A stretch of 64,000 nt of DNA from Dolomedes plantarius (lineage: Eukaryota; Arthropoda; Arachnida; Araneae; Dolomedidae): NCBI GenBank assembly GCA_907164885.2, contig OU015493.1, forward strand, positions 54,609,802 to 54,673,801, given 5' to 3'. The translations under genes were made by a program, and so were the position numbers. Shown one piece after another: positions 12,376 through 21,839 of this stretch. Each line of letters starts with the position of its first letter. The first letter of the stretch is position 1. The notes below the pieces were generated by a model. That model worked only from the letters and a program-made list of their open reading frames with translations. It was not told where the DNA came from and searched no databases.

Positions 12376-13070
12376 AGTCCAAGAGACTCGACAAACATGT
12401 CCTTATTTTCAGTCATAAGTAGTTACTAGAATAATTTATTGAGAAATATGAAATTTTTATTGTGAGTTAAACAATTTTTTTCTTTACAAATATGGCTCTC
12501 AATTTTTTCTACGTTGAAGATAAATATTTTAATTTTTTTAATTTCAACCATTGTTTTTTCATTGTTAGGGCAATGCGCACAGACTTGCGTCCGTATATTA
12601 ATGAATATACATATTTTTATTAGTTTTAAAATTATGTTGTGTAATTTATATTTAAAATGAACTACTTTGAAATCAAAATTCTTAGTTTTTCAAAAGTTTA
12701 AAAAAAAGTTTCAATTTTCGAAAAAAAATTTGATAAATTTTACTGTAATTAAAATTTTCATGGCAAGAATGACATAATAGTAGGTAATTTTAATGATATT
12801 TGTTTATGTTGTCCTTGTATAAAATTTCATGGAATTCCAGCCAACTGTTTTGGTGATATCATGTGCGCAATGACATAACAATGAAAAAAATAATAGTTAA
12901 AATTTTAAACAATTAAAAAATTACTCTTCATGCTAGAACAAAAGGATAGCCATATTTATAAAGAGGAAAGAGGGTTTTACTCACAGTAAACTTTTCATAT
13001 TTCTGAATAAATTATTTTAGTAACCTCTGATGGTGGAAAATAGGGGTATGTTTATCGAGTCTTTTGGCCT
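12376..13070. mobile_element. TTAA-flanked foldback MITE, about 220-bp TIRs
   Basis: TTAA lies at both edges (12372-12375 and 13071-13074). The left end AGTCCAAGAGACTCGACAAA and the inverted right end AGGCCAAAAGACTCGATAAA align, and the inverted match continues through about 220 bp of each arm, including 'ttactara-ataatttatt' and 'aaatatggct'. There is no coding content. TTAA targeting points to a piggyBac-type or Sola3-type source; the termini do not start CCC, so the superfamily is left open. Confidence 0.65.
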
Positions 13071-13261
13071 TTAACTGCAACAAGCAATGATATTGAGTTA
13101 ATGTTAGAAATTTGGCTTGTATTTTTAAGAAAAAAGAAGCTTATGAATTGTGGGCTAACAAGTGTGCCGTTGTAGAATATGATGTTTGAAAAAAAAATTG
13201 ACTCGTCTGATGGTCGTTGCATCATAAGGGCATTCTAAACATGGCATGATTGGAAAAGTAT

Positions 13262-13703
13262 TGTTCCGTTTTCCTGAGTTCGTTAGGATTGAATAAGAAT
13301 CTCTTCAGAAAGTTCACGCAAAATAAATTTATTATTTTGTAAATTCTTCAGGCGTATACACAAATTCAAACATAAAAGACGTAACAACTGTCTTGTTTAC
13401 AGCAGAAAATTCTAAAAACACAAGTCAGGATACCAGAATATTCAATACAAAACACGCAAATTAACACAGTTAGAACACATTCAGTTTTCACTAGGAAATT
13501 GAATTGAGTTCCAATGCCAATGTCAGGTATATTTATAGCTTTCCAAAGTGCCCTCTATAGATCAGTCACAGCTAGTTATTTCTAGAAGCTTACAGAAATG
13601 TTTAGTCGGCAAGTTGGCCAAATACCGCCAAATCTGGCGACCAAAATAAGTCAAAAATCCAGTGCCAATTTGTCGATAACTCTCATATTTGGCGAGATTC
13701 CCA
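13262..13703 (-). repeat. Solo-LTR-like dispersed repeat, copy 2
   Basis: This is the inverted, diverged counterpart of 4021-4492. Read on the minus strand it starts TGGGAATC and ends CGGAACA, the TG...CA form expected of an LTR. An AATAAA-like stretch lies about 70 bp from one end. No target duplication is visible. The minus-strand frame 13562-13774 inside it is not a gene. Confidence 0.5.
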
Positions 13704-14135
13704 TGGACTTCCATGTTAAATACATAGCTATAGGAGCTTTTCCATAGAAGCCATTTTAAGGAAACAAAATACAATATTTACAAAATTCGTAACAGTATGT
13801 TTAAATCTGTCAGCGACAGATATATTACCGGGGCTATAGTACATGGGTAGTTTTAGCTGGTAACCTTGGTCCAAAAAAATATTTGGCAGGAACAAGATTT
13901 CCTCCGTACCTGAACATAACCCTTGAAAGATAGCGCTTTAAAGCTATAGGGATAAGTGTAATGAGATAACAGAAGATTAAGGATATAGTACAACAGTGAC
14001 TGCATCATTGAGATCAATATAAAACAGCCTTTGCTGTATGTATTTATTAGCTTATAATCTAGCCAGAAAATATTTCCATAAAATAAAAAAAAATCAGGCA
14101 TAGAACATGGAAAAATGATAAAAAAACTAGGTAAT

Positions 14136-14424
14136 TGTCGTAACCTGGCGTGGTTCTTTTGTCATGTACAACTGGACACATAAAATCTTCATTCGTAAAC
14201 ATAAAGACGAACGTTTATTGACGCAAACAAAAACACTCACACAAAACAACAGGATAGGAATAAAACAGAGACGTTCGTAAGGGGTCAGGCTACCGCTTGT
14301 CGGTATGACCTGCGTGATTGAGTTTCTCCATTCGACTGAACTTAGGATGCGCTGTGCCGATAAATGGCGACAGGGTTATGCGCATGAGAGGCAGAGGGGC
14401 GCTATCATAGCCCCGTCCCTGACA
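14136..14424 (-). repeat. 3' LTR of the retrotransposon (289 bp)
   Basis: Read on the minus strand it starts TGTCAGGGAC and ends ACGACA, giving TGT...ACA termini. It matches 19850-20138 over its full length with no difference that I could find. On the minus strand it contains an AATAAA signal at 14214-14219, placed to polyadenylate the genomic RNA. Confidence 0.95.
14214..14219 (-). terminator. Polyadenylation signal AATAAA in the 3' LTR
   Basis: AATAAA on the minus strand (TCAATAAACG context) lies about 160 bp downstream of the predicted transcription start position of the LTR, defining a plausible R/U5 boundary just after it. The same hexamer is present in the 5' LTR and would have to be bypassed there. 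Confidence 0.6.
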
Positions 14425-14440
14425 CCTCCCCTCTAAAAGA
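14425..14440 (-). other. Polypurine tract
   Basis: On the minus strand the purine-rich TAGAGGGGAGG sequence directly abuts the 3' LTR start, the position and composition of the plus-strand primer of LTR retrotransposons. Confidence 0.75.
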
Positions 14441-14920
14441 TTTGATTGGGTCTTCTTGAAGACAAATCAAATTGCTTCTTACCTATATATATATATACCA
14501 TCACATTAACAACATTCACCTTGATAACAAACATGTATGAGAAATAAAAAAAATGAGACATGAGATTATTAAAAGCATAACACATAAACAAATAAAAAAA
14601 AATGAAACCCATACTTTAAAAGGTTTTAGACATTAACTGATAATTAAGCTTCATATGCAAGGCACTAAACATACTAAATTTTTTTTAAAAAAAATTGAGC
14701 TAAAATATTTAACTTTTGAGAACTAACAAACTAAATAAAGGTTTAAAATAAGAATATACCAATACTAATCATTTCAATCAAACATAAGAAAAAAAATTAA
14801 ACAGCTTTTCCATCATCTGCGAGATACATCTACTATTTCCTGGAAAAGACAAGACATATAGGATTAATAATAAAGAAAAATAAATTGTTCATTAAAAGTC
14901 ATTCAGTTCATGAAAAGTCA
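14441..14920 (-). other. 3' untranslated part of the retrotransposon
   Basis: About 480 bp of A/T-rich sequence lies between the ORF stop and the polypurine tract. I see no envelope-like ORF or further coding sequence here, so the element is Gag-Pol only. Confidence 0.65.
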
Positions 14921-17900
14921 TTAATTATCTTCCCAGTGATCGGCTTTTAAACGTGACAAGGAATCAGCATTCAAGTGTTCTTTTCCTTTACGGTAAGTAA
15001 TCGTGGCATGAAAACGTTGTAAAGCAAGAGACCATCTTTGAAGTCGGGGGCTTTGGGATGCACAGTTCGTAAGGAACTTCAAAGAATTATGATCACTGAC
15101 GATTATAATTTCTGAGCCGAATACATAAGTCTCAAACTTCTTTAAAGCAAAAATTACGGCGTAAGCTTCCTTTTCGATTACAGCGTACTTTTCTTGCACT
15201 TCAGTCAGTTTCTTGCTTGCAAATGCAATAGGATGTTCGATGGCCTGTTCATCTTTTTGAGCTAAACATGCTCCTACAGCATAAGAAGATGCATCTGCGT
15301 ATATTATGAAGGGTAGCTTGAAATTCGGGGAATAACACTTAGGGGCGTTACATATTGCTTTCTTAAGATTAACAAAAGCAACATCATGTTCGTTTAGCCA
15401 CACAACATCGTTTGGAGCTCTTCGTTTAGTTAAAGTAGTCAAAGGACGAGCAATATCTGAAAAGTTTGGAACATAAGCTCTATAATAAGATAATAGTCCT
15501 AGGATACTTCTTACATCTTTCTTGGTTTTAGGCGGCTCTAAATTCTGTATAGCCTGCACTTTTTCAGGATCTGGTTCGTGTGATCCGGAACCTACGATAT
15601 GACCAAGAAATTTGATCTTTCCTTTAGCAAAGTCACACTTTTGAAAATTAATAGTAAAGTTAGCTTCTTCTAGGGTCGTCATAACTGCGTCAAGATGTTT
15701 GAGATGCGTATTCCAATCATCTGAATAAATCGTAACATCATCAATGTACGACTCGGCGTACTCTTTGTGCTTAGAAAGTGTCTTATTCATAGTTCTTTGA
15801 AATGTAGCGGCAGCGTTACGTAATCCAAAGGGAAGGACAACAAATGCATACTGTCCTCGGTGCGTGACGAAATATGTTAAGTCCCGGCAATCAGGGTTAA
15901 GCTTTACTTGCCAGTAACCTTTCAGTAAATCTATGAGAGTGATGTACTTTGCTTTAGACACTTGATAAATTAAGTCCGTAGCATTTTTCATCGGAAATGA
16001 GTCTGTTTCAGTCTGGGAATTCAAGTATCTGTAATCCACACATAACCGAACAGTTCCGTCTTTCTTCGAGACACATACAACTGGATGTGCATATTCACTT
16101 TCAGAAGGTACAATCAGTCCCAGTTGTAATAATTCTTCAATCTGGCGATCGACTTCTTCCTTCAAAGCTTCTGGGATTCGAAATGGCTTTTGCTTCTTCG
16201 GTACACTTCCTGGTTTCAATTTGATGTTATGCTCTCCAACGTGAGCAATTCGTGGAACACCTGACCTAAGGCTGGAATGTTTCCGAAGGATCTTTATAAC
16301 GTCCATTCTCTTGCTAGGTTCTAAGTGTGTCAGGTCCACTTCGGGATCAGGGTCTAAATGAGTGATCCTGGGGACGTTTTCAATTTCTCCAAAGTCAACA
16401 TCAGCATCATAAATAACACCGACATTGTTAGCTGATGCCTGGAATTCCCTTATCTTATTGGCATGGATATGTCTAATGCCATTATCAGGTAGTTGCACCA
16501 AATAACTGTACGTGTTTTTCCTTTTCACAATCGTAGCCGGCCCGGTCCATCGTGCATAGACTTTATTGTCACTATCTGGAATTAGGACAATTACCTTGTC
16601 TCCTTCTTTGAATTCTTTATGACGGGTCTTCCTATTACGATAGTGTGCATAGGCTTCCTGTTTTCCTGCAGCAGTGAGACCAGCATGTTCTGCAGAATTC
16701 TCTAATTTCGTCTTTAAATTGTTTAAGTAATCAGTAACTGATTTCAACTGTCCAAGGGGAATCAAGGTTTCATCGGTCCAAGTTGACTTTAAAATGGACA
16801 GAGGTCCTGTTGGTCGTCGACCATAGAGCATTTGAAACGGGCTAACTCCAGTGGTGGCGTTTGGAACTTCACGATAAGCCCATAATAAAAAAGGAATATG
16901 CTTGTCCCAGTCTTCCGAATATTCTCTCATCGTATGATGAATCATCCCTTTTAGAACAGCATTAAAACGTTCAACAAGTCCATTCGAGCTTGGGTGACCT
17001 GGGGTCGAGAATCTAGGGCATGACCCAAGTCTCTTCAAAAATTCTTTCGTCAAAGCTGACGTAAAGTTGGTTCCTTGGTCCGTCGCAACCATTTTGGGTA
17101 TTCCTGTACGTGTAAAAATCTGTAGTAAGGCGTCGCATGTAGATTTTGTTGTCACAGTCTTCAACGGAATCGCCTCTGGCCATCTAGTGCATTGATCCAC
17201 GGCACAAAGAACGTACTTGAAGCCTCGGCTACTTGGTTCCATGGGGCCTATTAAATCGACATTTATCACTTGAAACGGTTCATCGGGACGTGAAACTGGT
17301 GTGATTGGGACTTCATCAAATGGGCGTTTCTTGGCTTGAAGCTGACAGGCAACACACGAGTTACACCATTCTTCTATGTCCGTCTTCATACTAGGCCAGT
17401 AAAAGGAGTACTTAAGACGTTCGGCCGTTTTCTTTTTCCGTAAATGGCCTCCCCATAAACTAGAGTGAGCAAGCTCTAACAACCGTTTTCTACGAGACGT
17501 TGGAACTACTAATTGATCTACGCGTTCACCTAAAATTTTATCTCGGTGGTACAAAAAATTGTCAACCACATAGAATCGATTAATTCCTTTCTGGGCATCT
17601 TGCCAACATGACTGTAAACTTTTATCATCCTTTTGTTCGTTTCGAAACTTTTCTGAATCAGATATTTCATTTTGATCAATCTTGTTAACGGAATCATCCT
17701 TACTTACGTTCTTAGACATAGTTGCACAACATTCAATAGTACTCTCGACAATACTCTCGACTAAATCATTACATTTATACACATTACCAGCATCTGAAAT
17801 ATTACTTAAGTTCTCACTTCTATCATCATAAAGCATTTGTAGATTAAAATCACTATCTTCTATCAAATAAAATGCAACATTATCTGGAGTATCACATTTC

Positions 17901-19726
17901 ATTTCATTATTCTGCAATACCTTTTCTCTACCACTTCCGTTTTCATTAAAAATTAAATTTACTTCTTTGACGTTACAATTTAATTCATTTAAAGCACTTA
18001 CAGACAACAATAAATCATTTGACAACGTAGGTACCATAGCACATGTTATATAAATGGGTTCTTTAAATTTTAAATCATCTTCTACCTTTGTTAATGGTAA
18101 ATTAATTAATGGTGCTCTTAAACTCTGGCCGAAAGCACATGTTAACTCTACACTGCCATGAGGTGTTTTATACTTTTCGGGTACTAAACTACTTTTGACG
18201 ACAGATATTTGCGTTCCAGAATCTGCAACACCGATTAGAATATTAGAATCTACTTTCAACTTAATCATTGGCAAAGTGTCAACAAAACCTCTTTCGTTTT
18301 CGTTTTCCGGGCTTATGTTAAAGTACTTGTCAGACGAAATGCGAGCGGTTAAAATACTATCATTTTTGACATCTTTATCTTTACCCCTTTCATAATTAAC
18401 GTGTAACAAAGTTCCATGATATTTTAACTTACATGAACCACATCGTTCTTTCGAATTGCAGTTTTTAGTTCTACAGCGTAATTTGTAACAGACAAAACAA
18501 CGTTTCGCTTCTTTTAACTTTTCTTTTTTTTCCGTGGGAGTCAGCGGGCAACATTCAATCTCATGTGATTTATTGCAAAATAAACAACCCGATTCTCGAG
18601 CATCAACCATAGATACCCGATTCACCCTCTTTGACTCATCAATGCTATGCGGTTTGGCCTTGAATGGCGCCTTATATGTATAACAATTGTCGCTCCAACG
18701 CGAAAATTTTCCGCCATTTTTTCCTGCGTCTAAATAAGCAGAATTTAAAGACTCTGTACGTTCCCGGCTTTCGATTTCAATTCTCAAAAAATCAATTAAA
18801 TCTTCTACATCAAAATTATCGTCAGACCCTTTTTTGCGCGAATATTCCAAAGCTATATCTTTTGGCATAGATTTCATCAATAAGGGAACTAATAAATTTC
18901 CAAATGTTTCTGTTTTGACATTCAGGGAGTTTAAAGAACGTATTTGTATGTTAGCAGTGTCATATAATTCTCTTAATGCATAAATGTCACTCGAATTCTT
19001 AACCGGTTTTAGATTTAAGAGTTTTTGCATATGCATGTTAATCAAAATATCTTTTCGATTAAATTTGGCTTTCAGGAGCTTGATTGCTTCATCGTAATTC
19101 TCTGGGGTCAACGAAAATCCCTCAACGACTTTTAAAGCTGAACCTCCAAGTAAACTTATCAAGTAATTAAACTTATCAATCTTCGATAAATTCTGGTTTA
19201 GTTCTATTGACGTGTTATACGAATTATAAAATGTTTGCCATTCATATGGGTTGCCGAAAAATTTGTTCATTACAATTTTGGGCAGTCGAACACTTAGTTG
19301 TGGGGAAACATTTTGTTCATCGCTTTCTTTCTGTGAAGAAAGGCTAGAATCTGTAGAATTGTCAATACTATTTTTCCCTTTCAGAAATTTAGAACCTCGG
19401 TACTTCCATCTTATTATTGTATCTTCGTATTCTTGAACTGTTTCAATTTCGGTTTCGATTTTATTTTCATCTATGAGTTCACAAATTTTACTATCTAAAT
19501 CAGACAAATTTTTAGATTTTAACCTTAGAAATTCTAGCTGCTCTTCGACATTTTCAACATTGTTCTCAGCAATAGCAGTTTCAATCAATGAAGTAATTCT
19601 AGTGACGGCAGTTCGAACGATTTTTCTTTCTTTCTTAAATTTAGATAGCATTATTTTAAGATCATCGTTTGTTTTTGTTACGTTTTGAGCATTATTTACA
19701 TCATCGTCCGCCATCGTTGCATGCAT
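14921..19726 (-). CDS. Gag-Pol polyprotein, PR-IN-RT-RNaseH order
   Basis: A single 1601-residue ORF encodes Gag and Pol without a frameshift. Residues about 1-130 are charged and coiled-coil-like. Residues about 145-320 resemble the DUF1759 Gag domain typical of BEL/Pao elements (GNPYEWQTFYNSY, KFNYLISLLGG). Cys/His knuckles lie at 381-393 and 410-432. The protease has ADSGTQ (D502). The integrase follows: HHCC zinc site H754, H761, C791, C794; catalytic D824, D883, E919 (35 residues between the last two); a GPY/F-like RWTGPATIVKR about 1059. Reverse transcriptase comes after: VDYRYLN about 1230 and YIDD 1327-1330. RNase H ends it (YADAS D1478, SDHNS D1545, NADSLSR). All key catalytic residues are present, so it is probably functional. 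The first Met is assumed; Met5 has a better start context. RT placed after IN is the reverse of ordinary gypsy order. Confidence 0.95.
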   Translation of the reverse strand: MHATMADDDVNNAQNVTKTNDDLKIMLSKFKKERKIVRTAVTRITSLIETAIAENNVENVEEQLEFLRLKSKNLSDLDSKICELIDENKIETEIETVQEYEDTIIRWKYRGSKFLKGKNSIDNSTDSSLSSQKESDEQNVSPQLSVRLPKIVMNKFFGNPYEWQTFYNSYNTSIELNQNLSKIDKFNYLISLLGGSALKVVEGFSLTPENYDEAIKLLKAKFNRKDILINMHMQKLLNLKPVKNSSDIYALRELYDTANIQIRSLNSLNVKTETFGNLLVPLLMKSMPKDIALEYSRKKGSDDNFDVEDLIDFLRIEIESRERTESLNSAYLDAGKNGGKFSRWSDNCYTYKAPFKAKPHSIDESKRVNRVSMVDARESGCLFCNKSHEIECCPLTPTEKKEKLKEAKRCFVCYKLRCRTKNCNSKERCGSCKLKYHGTLLHVNYERGKDKDVKNDSILTARISSDKYFNISPENENERGFVDTLPMIKLKVDSNILIGVADSGTQISVVKSSLVPEKYKTPHGSVELTCAFGQSLRAPLINLPLTKVEDDLKFKEPIYITCAMVPTLSNDLLLSVSALNELNCNVKEVNLIFNENGSGREKVLQNNEMKCDTPDNVAFYLIEDSDFNLQMLYDDRSENLSNISDAGNVYKCNDLVESIVESTIECCATMSKNVSKDDSVNKIDQNEISDSEKFRNEQKDDKSLQSCWQDAQKGINRFYVVDNFLYHRDKILGERVDQLVVPTSRRKRLLELAHSSLWGGHLRKKKTAERLKYSFYWPSMKTDIEEWCNSCVACQLQAKKRPFDEVPITPVSRPDEPFQVINVDLIGPMEPSSRGFKYVLCAVDQCTRWPEAIPLKTVTTKSTCDALLQIFTRTGIPKMVATDQGTNFTSALTKEFLKRLGSCPRFSTPGHPSSNGLVERFNAVLKGMIHHTMREYSEDWDKHIPFLLWAYREVPNATTGVSPFQMLYGRRPTGPLSILKSTWTDETLIPLGQLKSVTDYLNNLKTKLENSAEHAGLTAAGKQEAYAHYRNRKTRHKEFKEGDKVIVLIPDSDNKVYARWTGPATIVKRKNTYSYLVQLPDNGIRHIHANKIREFQASANNVGVIYDADVDFGEIENVPRITHLDPDPEVDLTHLEPSKRMDVIKILRKHSSLRSGVPRIAHVGEHNIKLKPGSVPKKQKPFRIPEALKEEVDRQIEELLQLGLIVPSESEYAHPVVCVSKKDGTVRLCVDYRYLNSQTETDSFPMKNATDLIYQVSKAKYITLIDLLKGYWQVKLNPDCRDLTYFVTHRGQYAFVVLPFGLRNAAATFQRTMNKTLSKHKEYAESYIDDVTIYSDDWNTHLKHLDAVMTTLEEANFTINFQKCDFAKGKIKFLGHIVGSGSHEPDPEKVQAIQNLEPPKTKKDVRSILGLLSYYRAYVPNFSDIARPLTTLTKRRAPNDVVWLNEHDVAFVNLKKAICNAPKCYSPNFKLPFIIYADASSYAVGACLAQKDEQAIEHPIAFASKKLTEVQEKYAVIEKEAYAVIFALKKFETYVFGSEIIIVSDHNSLKFLTNCASQSPRLQRWSLALQRFHATITYRKGKEHLNADSLSRLKADHWEDN

Positions 19727-19745
19727 TAAATATGGATAACTTAAA

Positions 19746-19753
19746 GCTCTTAC
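19746..19753 (-). promoter_or_regulatory. Possible splice donor in the retrotransposon leader
   Basis: On the minus strand the leader between the 5' LTR and the ORF holds AAG|GTAAGAG, a strong match to the donor consensus, about 20 nt upstream of the first ATG. It could make a spliced subgenomic RNA, but no partner acceptor is identified; it may be unused. Confidence 0.35.
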
Positions 19754-19838
19754 CTTGAAAAAGCTTCTCAGATGAACGTGTTTATCATTCAGTATATCCG
19801 TAAAAGTAAGTCCAGTTTATTTACATGACCCCTCTATA

Positions 19839-19846
19839 TGACACCA
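19839..19846 (-). other. Primer-binding-site-like sequence
   Basis: Three bases after the 5' LTR the minus strand reads TGGTGTCA followed by TATAGAGGGG. TGGTGTCA is complementary to the 3' end (TGACA plus CCA) of common animal tRNA-Leu species. The match is only about 8 nt long, so tRNA-Leu priming is an inference. Confidence 0.5.
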
Positions 19847-19849
19847 AAC

Positions 19850-20138
19850 TGTCGTAACCTGGCGTGGTTCTTTTGTCATGTACAACTGGACACATAAAAT
19901 CTTCATTCGTAAACATAAAGACGAACGTTTATTGACGCAAACAAAAACACTCACACAAAACAACAGGATAGGAATAAAACAGAGACGTTCGTAAGGGGTC
20001 AGGCTACCGCTTGTCGGTATGACCTGCGTGATTGAGTTTCTCCATTCGACTGAACTTAGGATGCGCTGTGCCGATAAATGGCGACAGGGTTATGCGCATG
20101 AGAGGCAGAGGGGCGCTATCATAGCCCCGTCCCTGACA
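19850..20138 (-). repeat. 5' LTR of the retrotransposon (289 bp)
   Basis: This is the promoter-bearing copy of the LTR pair, starting at 20138 with TGTCAGGGAC on the minus strand. It matches 14136-14424 throughout. Confidence 0.95.
20020..20053 (-). promoter_or_regulatory. TATA-less Inr + DPE core promoter in the 5' LTR
   Basis: On the minus strand TTCAGTCG (A+1 at 20051) matches the arthropod initiator TCAGT. Counting from that A, positions +28 to +32 (20024-20020) read GGTCA, an exact fit to the DPE consensus RGWYV at its required spacing. No TATA box lies about 30 bp upstream. This places the RNA start about 87 bp into the LTR and defines U3 and R. Confidence 0.65.
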
Positions 20139-20143
20139 GTAAT

Positions 20144-20761
20144 ATCGTCAGGCGAAGCAACCTTTCAAATTCTAGGTACATCCAGAGAACAGTAAACTCG
20201 TGGCGTATTTCAAAAGAGGATTTTTATTTAGTCAATCCTCTTTTCAAGCCCTATAATATCAGGTGAATGTTCCCGAGAAAGGAATAGGATATTTGCGCTT
20301 TACTGGGGCTATGGATTACTTGAATATCCTTAACCGTCACCTTTAACAATGAATTAAAAGATAAAAATTTTAAACGTCTCAGTTTTTTTATTTATCTTTT
20401 CTAATTTTCACACCATGTTTCTTAGAGTCAGGAATTTATATTTCAAATTTTTATCAAGAAAAATGTTATTGTAGGAACACTTGATAAATATGCCTCCCAT
20501 AAGTAGAAAATATGATGGATTTTAATCAGTTTGAAGACTATTGATGTGTATTGCTTCATTTTCTGTAATGAAGCCCAAAATCATCGGGGAAACTTCATAA
20601 AATTTCGAAACGTGAACTCACCCCCTTAACGTATTCAGAAATTCCTGTTTCCAGAACCGTAGAGATGTCTGCAAATAATTAAACTAAAGGATTGGAACAT
20701 GGAATACTAAAAAGATGTTAATGATTGTTTAAGTCTACTTTAGAACAGACGTTTAACCAAT
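20144..20761. other. AT-rich spacer
   Basis: No gene or repeat recognised between the retrotransposon and the piggyBac remnant. Confidence 0.5.
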
Positions 20762-20934
20762 TTAAGACCGCTCCATGTTTCCTTTATTGGAAATGCACCA
20801 AACAGTTTTTAACAATTCTTAGAACTTTAATTATACAATTAAGTTGTTTCCATAAAATTAAATTTACTTTTACGAGAGTTACAAAATGTTGCGTTTTCGC
20901 AACATCAGTCCAAAGCGGTATAAAAAAAATATTT

Positions 20935-21300
20935 AAAAATTTGAAAGTCTTTGATACATTTGGCATGAAGAGGTACATTACACTTATTACATACAGTAAT
21001 TGTTCGATTTTTGCTGTGTTTACATCTTTTTCGTTTATTTTCACTAATTTTACTAATAATATGGCCCATACGGTCTTTCCGAGTTTCGTTGAGAATGTGA
21101 ATTTGAATAGAAGATGGTCTTCAAATATGTGAAGTTTCAGGCAAAACAGAATTCATCTTCATTTCTTCAGGCGTTTTCATCAAAGATATGGCGATAGATC
21201 TCTGAACTCTAATAAACCTATTTTAGAATTCATAACATCCATGTAGAGTCTCTATGCATTAGACTTTGAAACGTCAATAAAATTATAGACTCGTCGACAG
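20935..21300 (-). pseudogene. piggyBac transposase C-terminal fragment
   Basis: Minus-strand translation gives VYNFIDVSKSNA, then a TAG where family members have Trp (NAW), then RLYMD, LLEF, ISLMKTPEEMK, and finally a cysteine-rich end with KRCKHSK and CNKCNVPLHAKC. The last is the CxxCxxPLHxxC signature of the piggyBac C-terminal zinc-binding domain, which directs the protein to transposon ends. A frameshift follows LLEF and the nonsense codon adds to the damage. The upstream DDD catalytic core is absent. Confidence 0.7.
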
Positions 21301-21489
21301 TATGTTTTAACAGATTTTCAGTAAACATTTCTAAAATGGATCTACAGACTCGTGACTCATTAATTTATTTGAAACGTATTCTTTTTTTTTAAATTCGATA
21401 CAATGTAAGTCAAAAGGTTTCCTGCTGAATGTAGGAGTGTATTTTCCCCATACAATATGCTCCTTTTTTTACTATATTGCTTATTTTCA

Positions 21490-21839
21490 CATTTATTAGA
21501 AAAAATGTAAATTTCACACGCAATGTATTTCGGTGATTTGACATTTTCGTATAAAATATCATCATCAATAGCTTCTTCATCCGTCAAATCATTCTGATCT
21601 GGAGGGATAATGACGAATTGTGGTTCATCATTATCTTCTGTTGATGACGATTCCGAAATATCATCATCATCTAGCTCATGAAAATACTCTATTGTTTCTT
21701 CCAACATCAAAAATCTCTTTTTTTCTAGATAGAACCTTATCTGAAATGAAAACAATACAAATTTACTGCATAAAAAACTAGACAGCATATCAAAATCTTT
21801 AATAATACACATTGGACTGATGTTGCCTTTTCGCAACAT
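21490..21839 (-). pseudogene. piggyBac transposase N-terminal fragment
   Basis: The frame from 21839 contains an acidic stretch (FHELDDDDISESSSTEDND, then IIPPDQNDLTDEEA) typical of the N-terminus of piggyBac transposases, which carry an acidic PP-D-x-LTDEE-type region before the catalytic domain. After YENVKSP the similarity ends and the frame runs into unrelated residues until a stop at 21360. The first codons overlap a 20-bp palindrome at 21820-21839. Non-functional. Confidence 0.6.

Larger units (their letters stand above)
14131..20143 (-). mobile_element. Complete LTR retrotransposon, gypsy-like pol in copia-like order
   Basis: The element proper is 14136-20138, flanked by the 5-bp direct duplication GTAAT at 14131-14135 and 20139-20143. 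It has 289-bp LTRs that look identical base for base, a primer-binding-site-like sequence, a polypurine tract and one uninterrupted 1601-codon ORF. Identical LTRs and an open ORF show a very recent insertion. It is transcribed on the minus strand, so the right LTR is the 5' LTR. The pol order PR-IN-RT-RNaseH is that of Ty1/copia, whereas the RT, IN and RNase H motifs are of Ty3/gypsy type. The closest described precedent I know is the Gmr1-like group, first reported in deuterostomes. Confidence 0.95.

Noticed and set aside
15997..19688. Plus-strand open frames of 61-75 codons within the retrotransposon
   Set aside because: They are antisense shadows of the Gag-Pol ORF with no motif of their own.
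20725..21132. 135-codon plus-strand frame and 86-codon minus frame
   Set aside because: Both overlap the real piggyBac C-terminal reading frame in another phase; no domain recognised.
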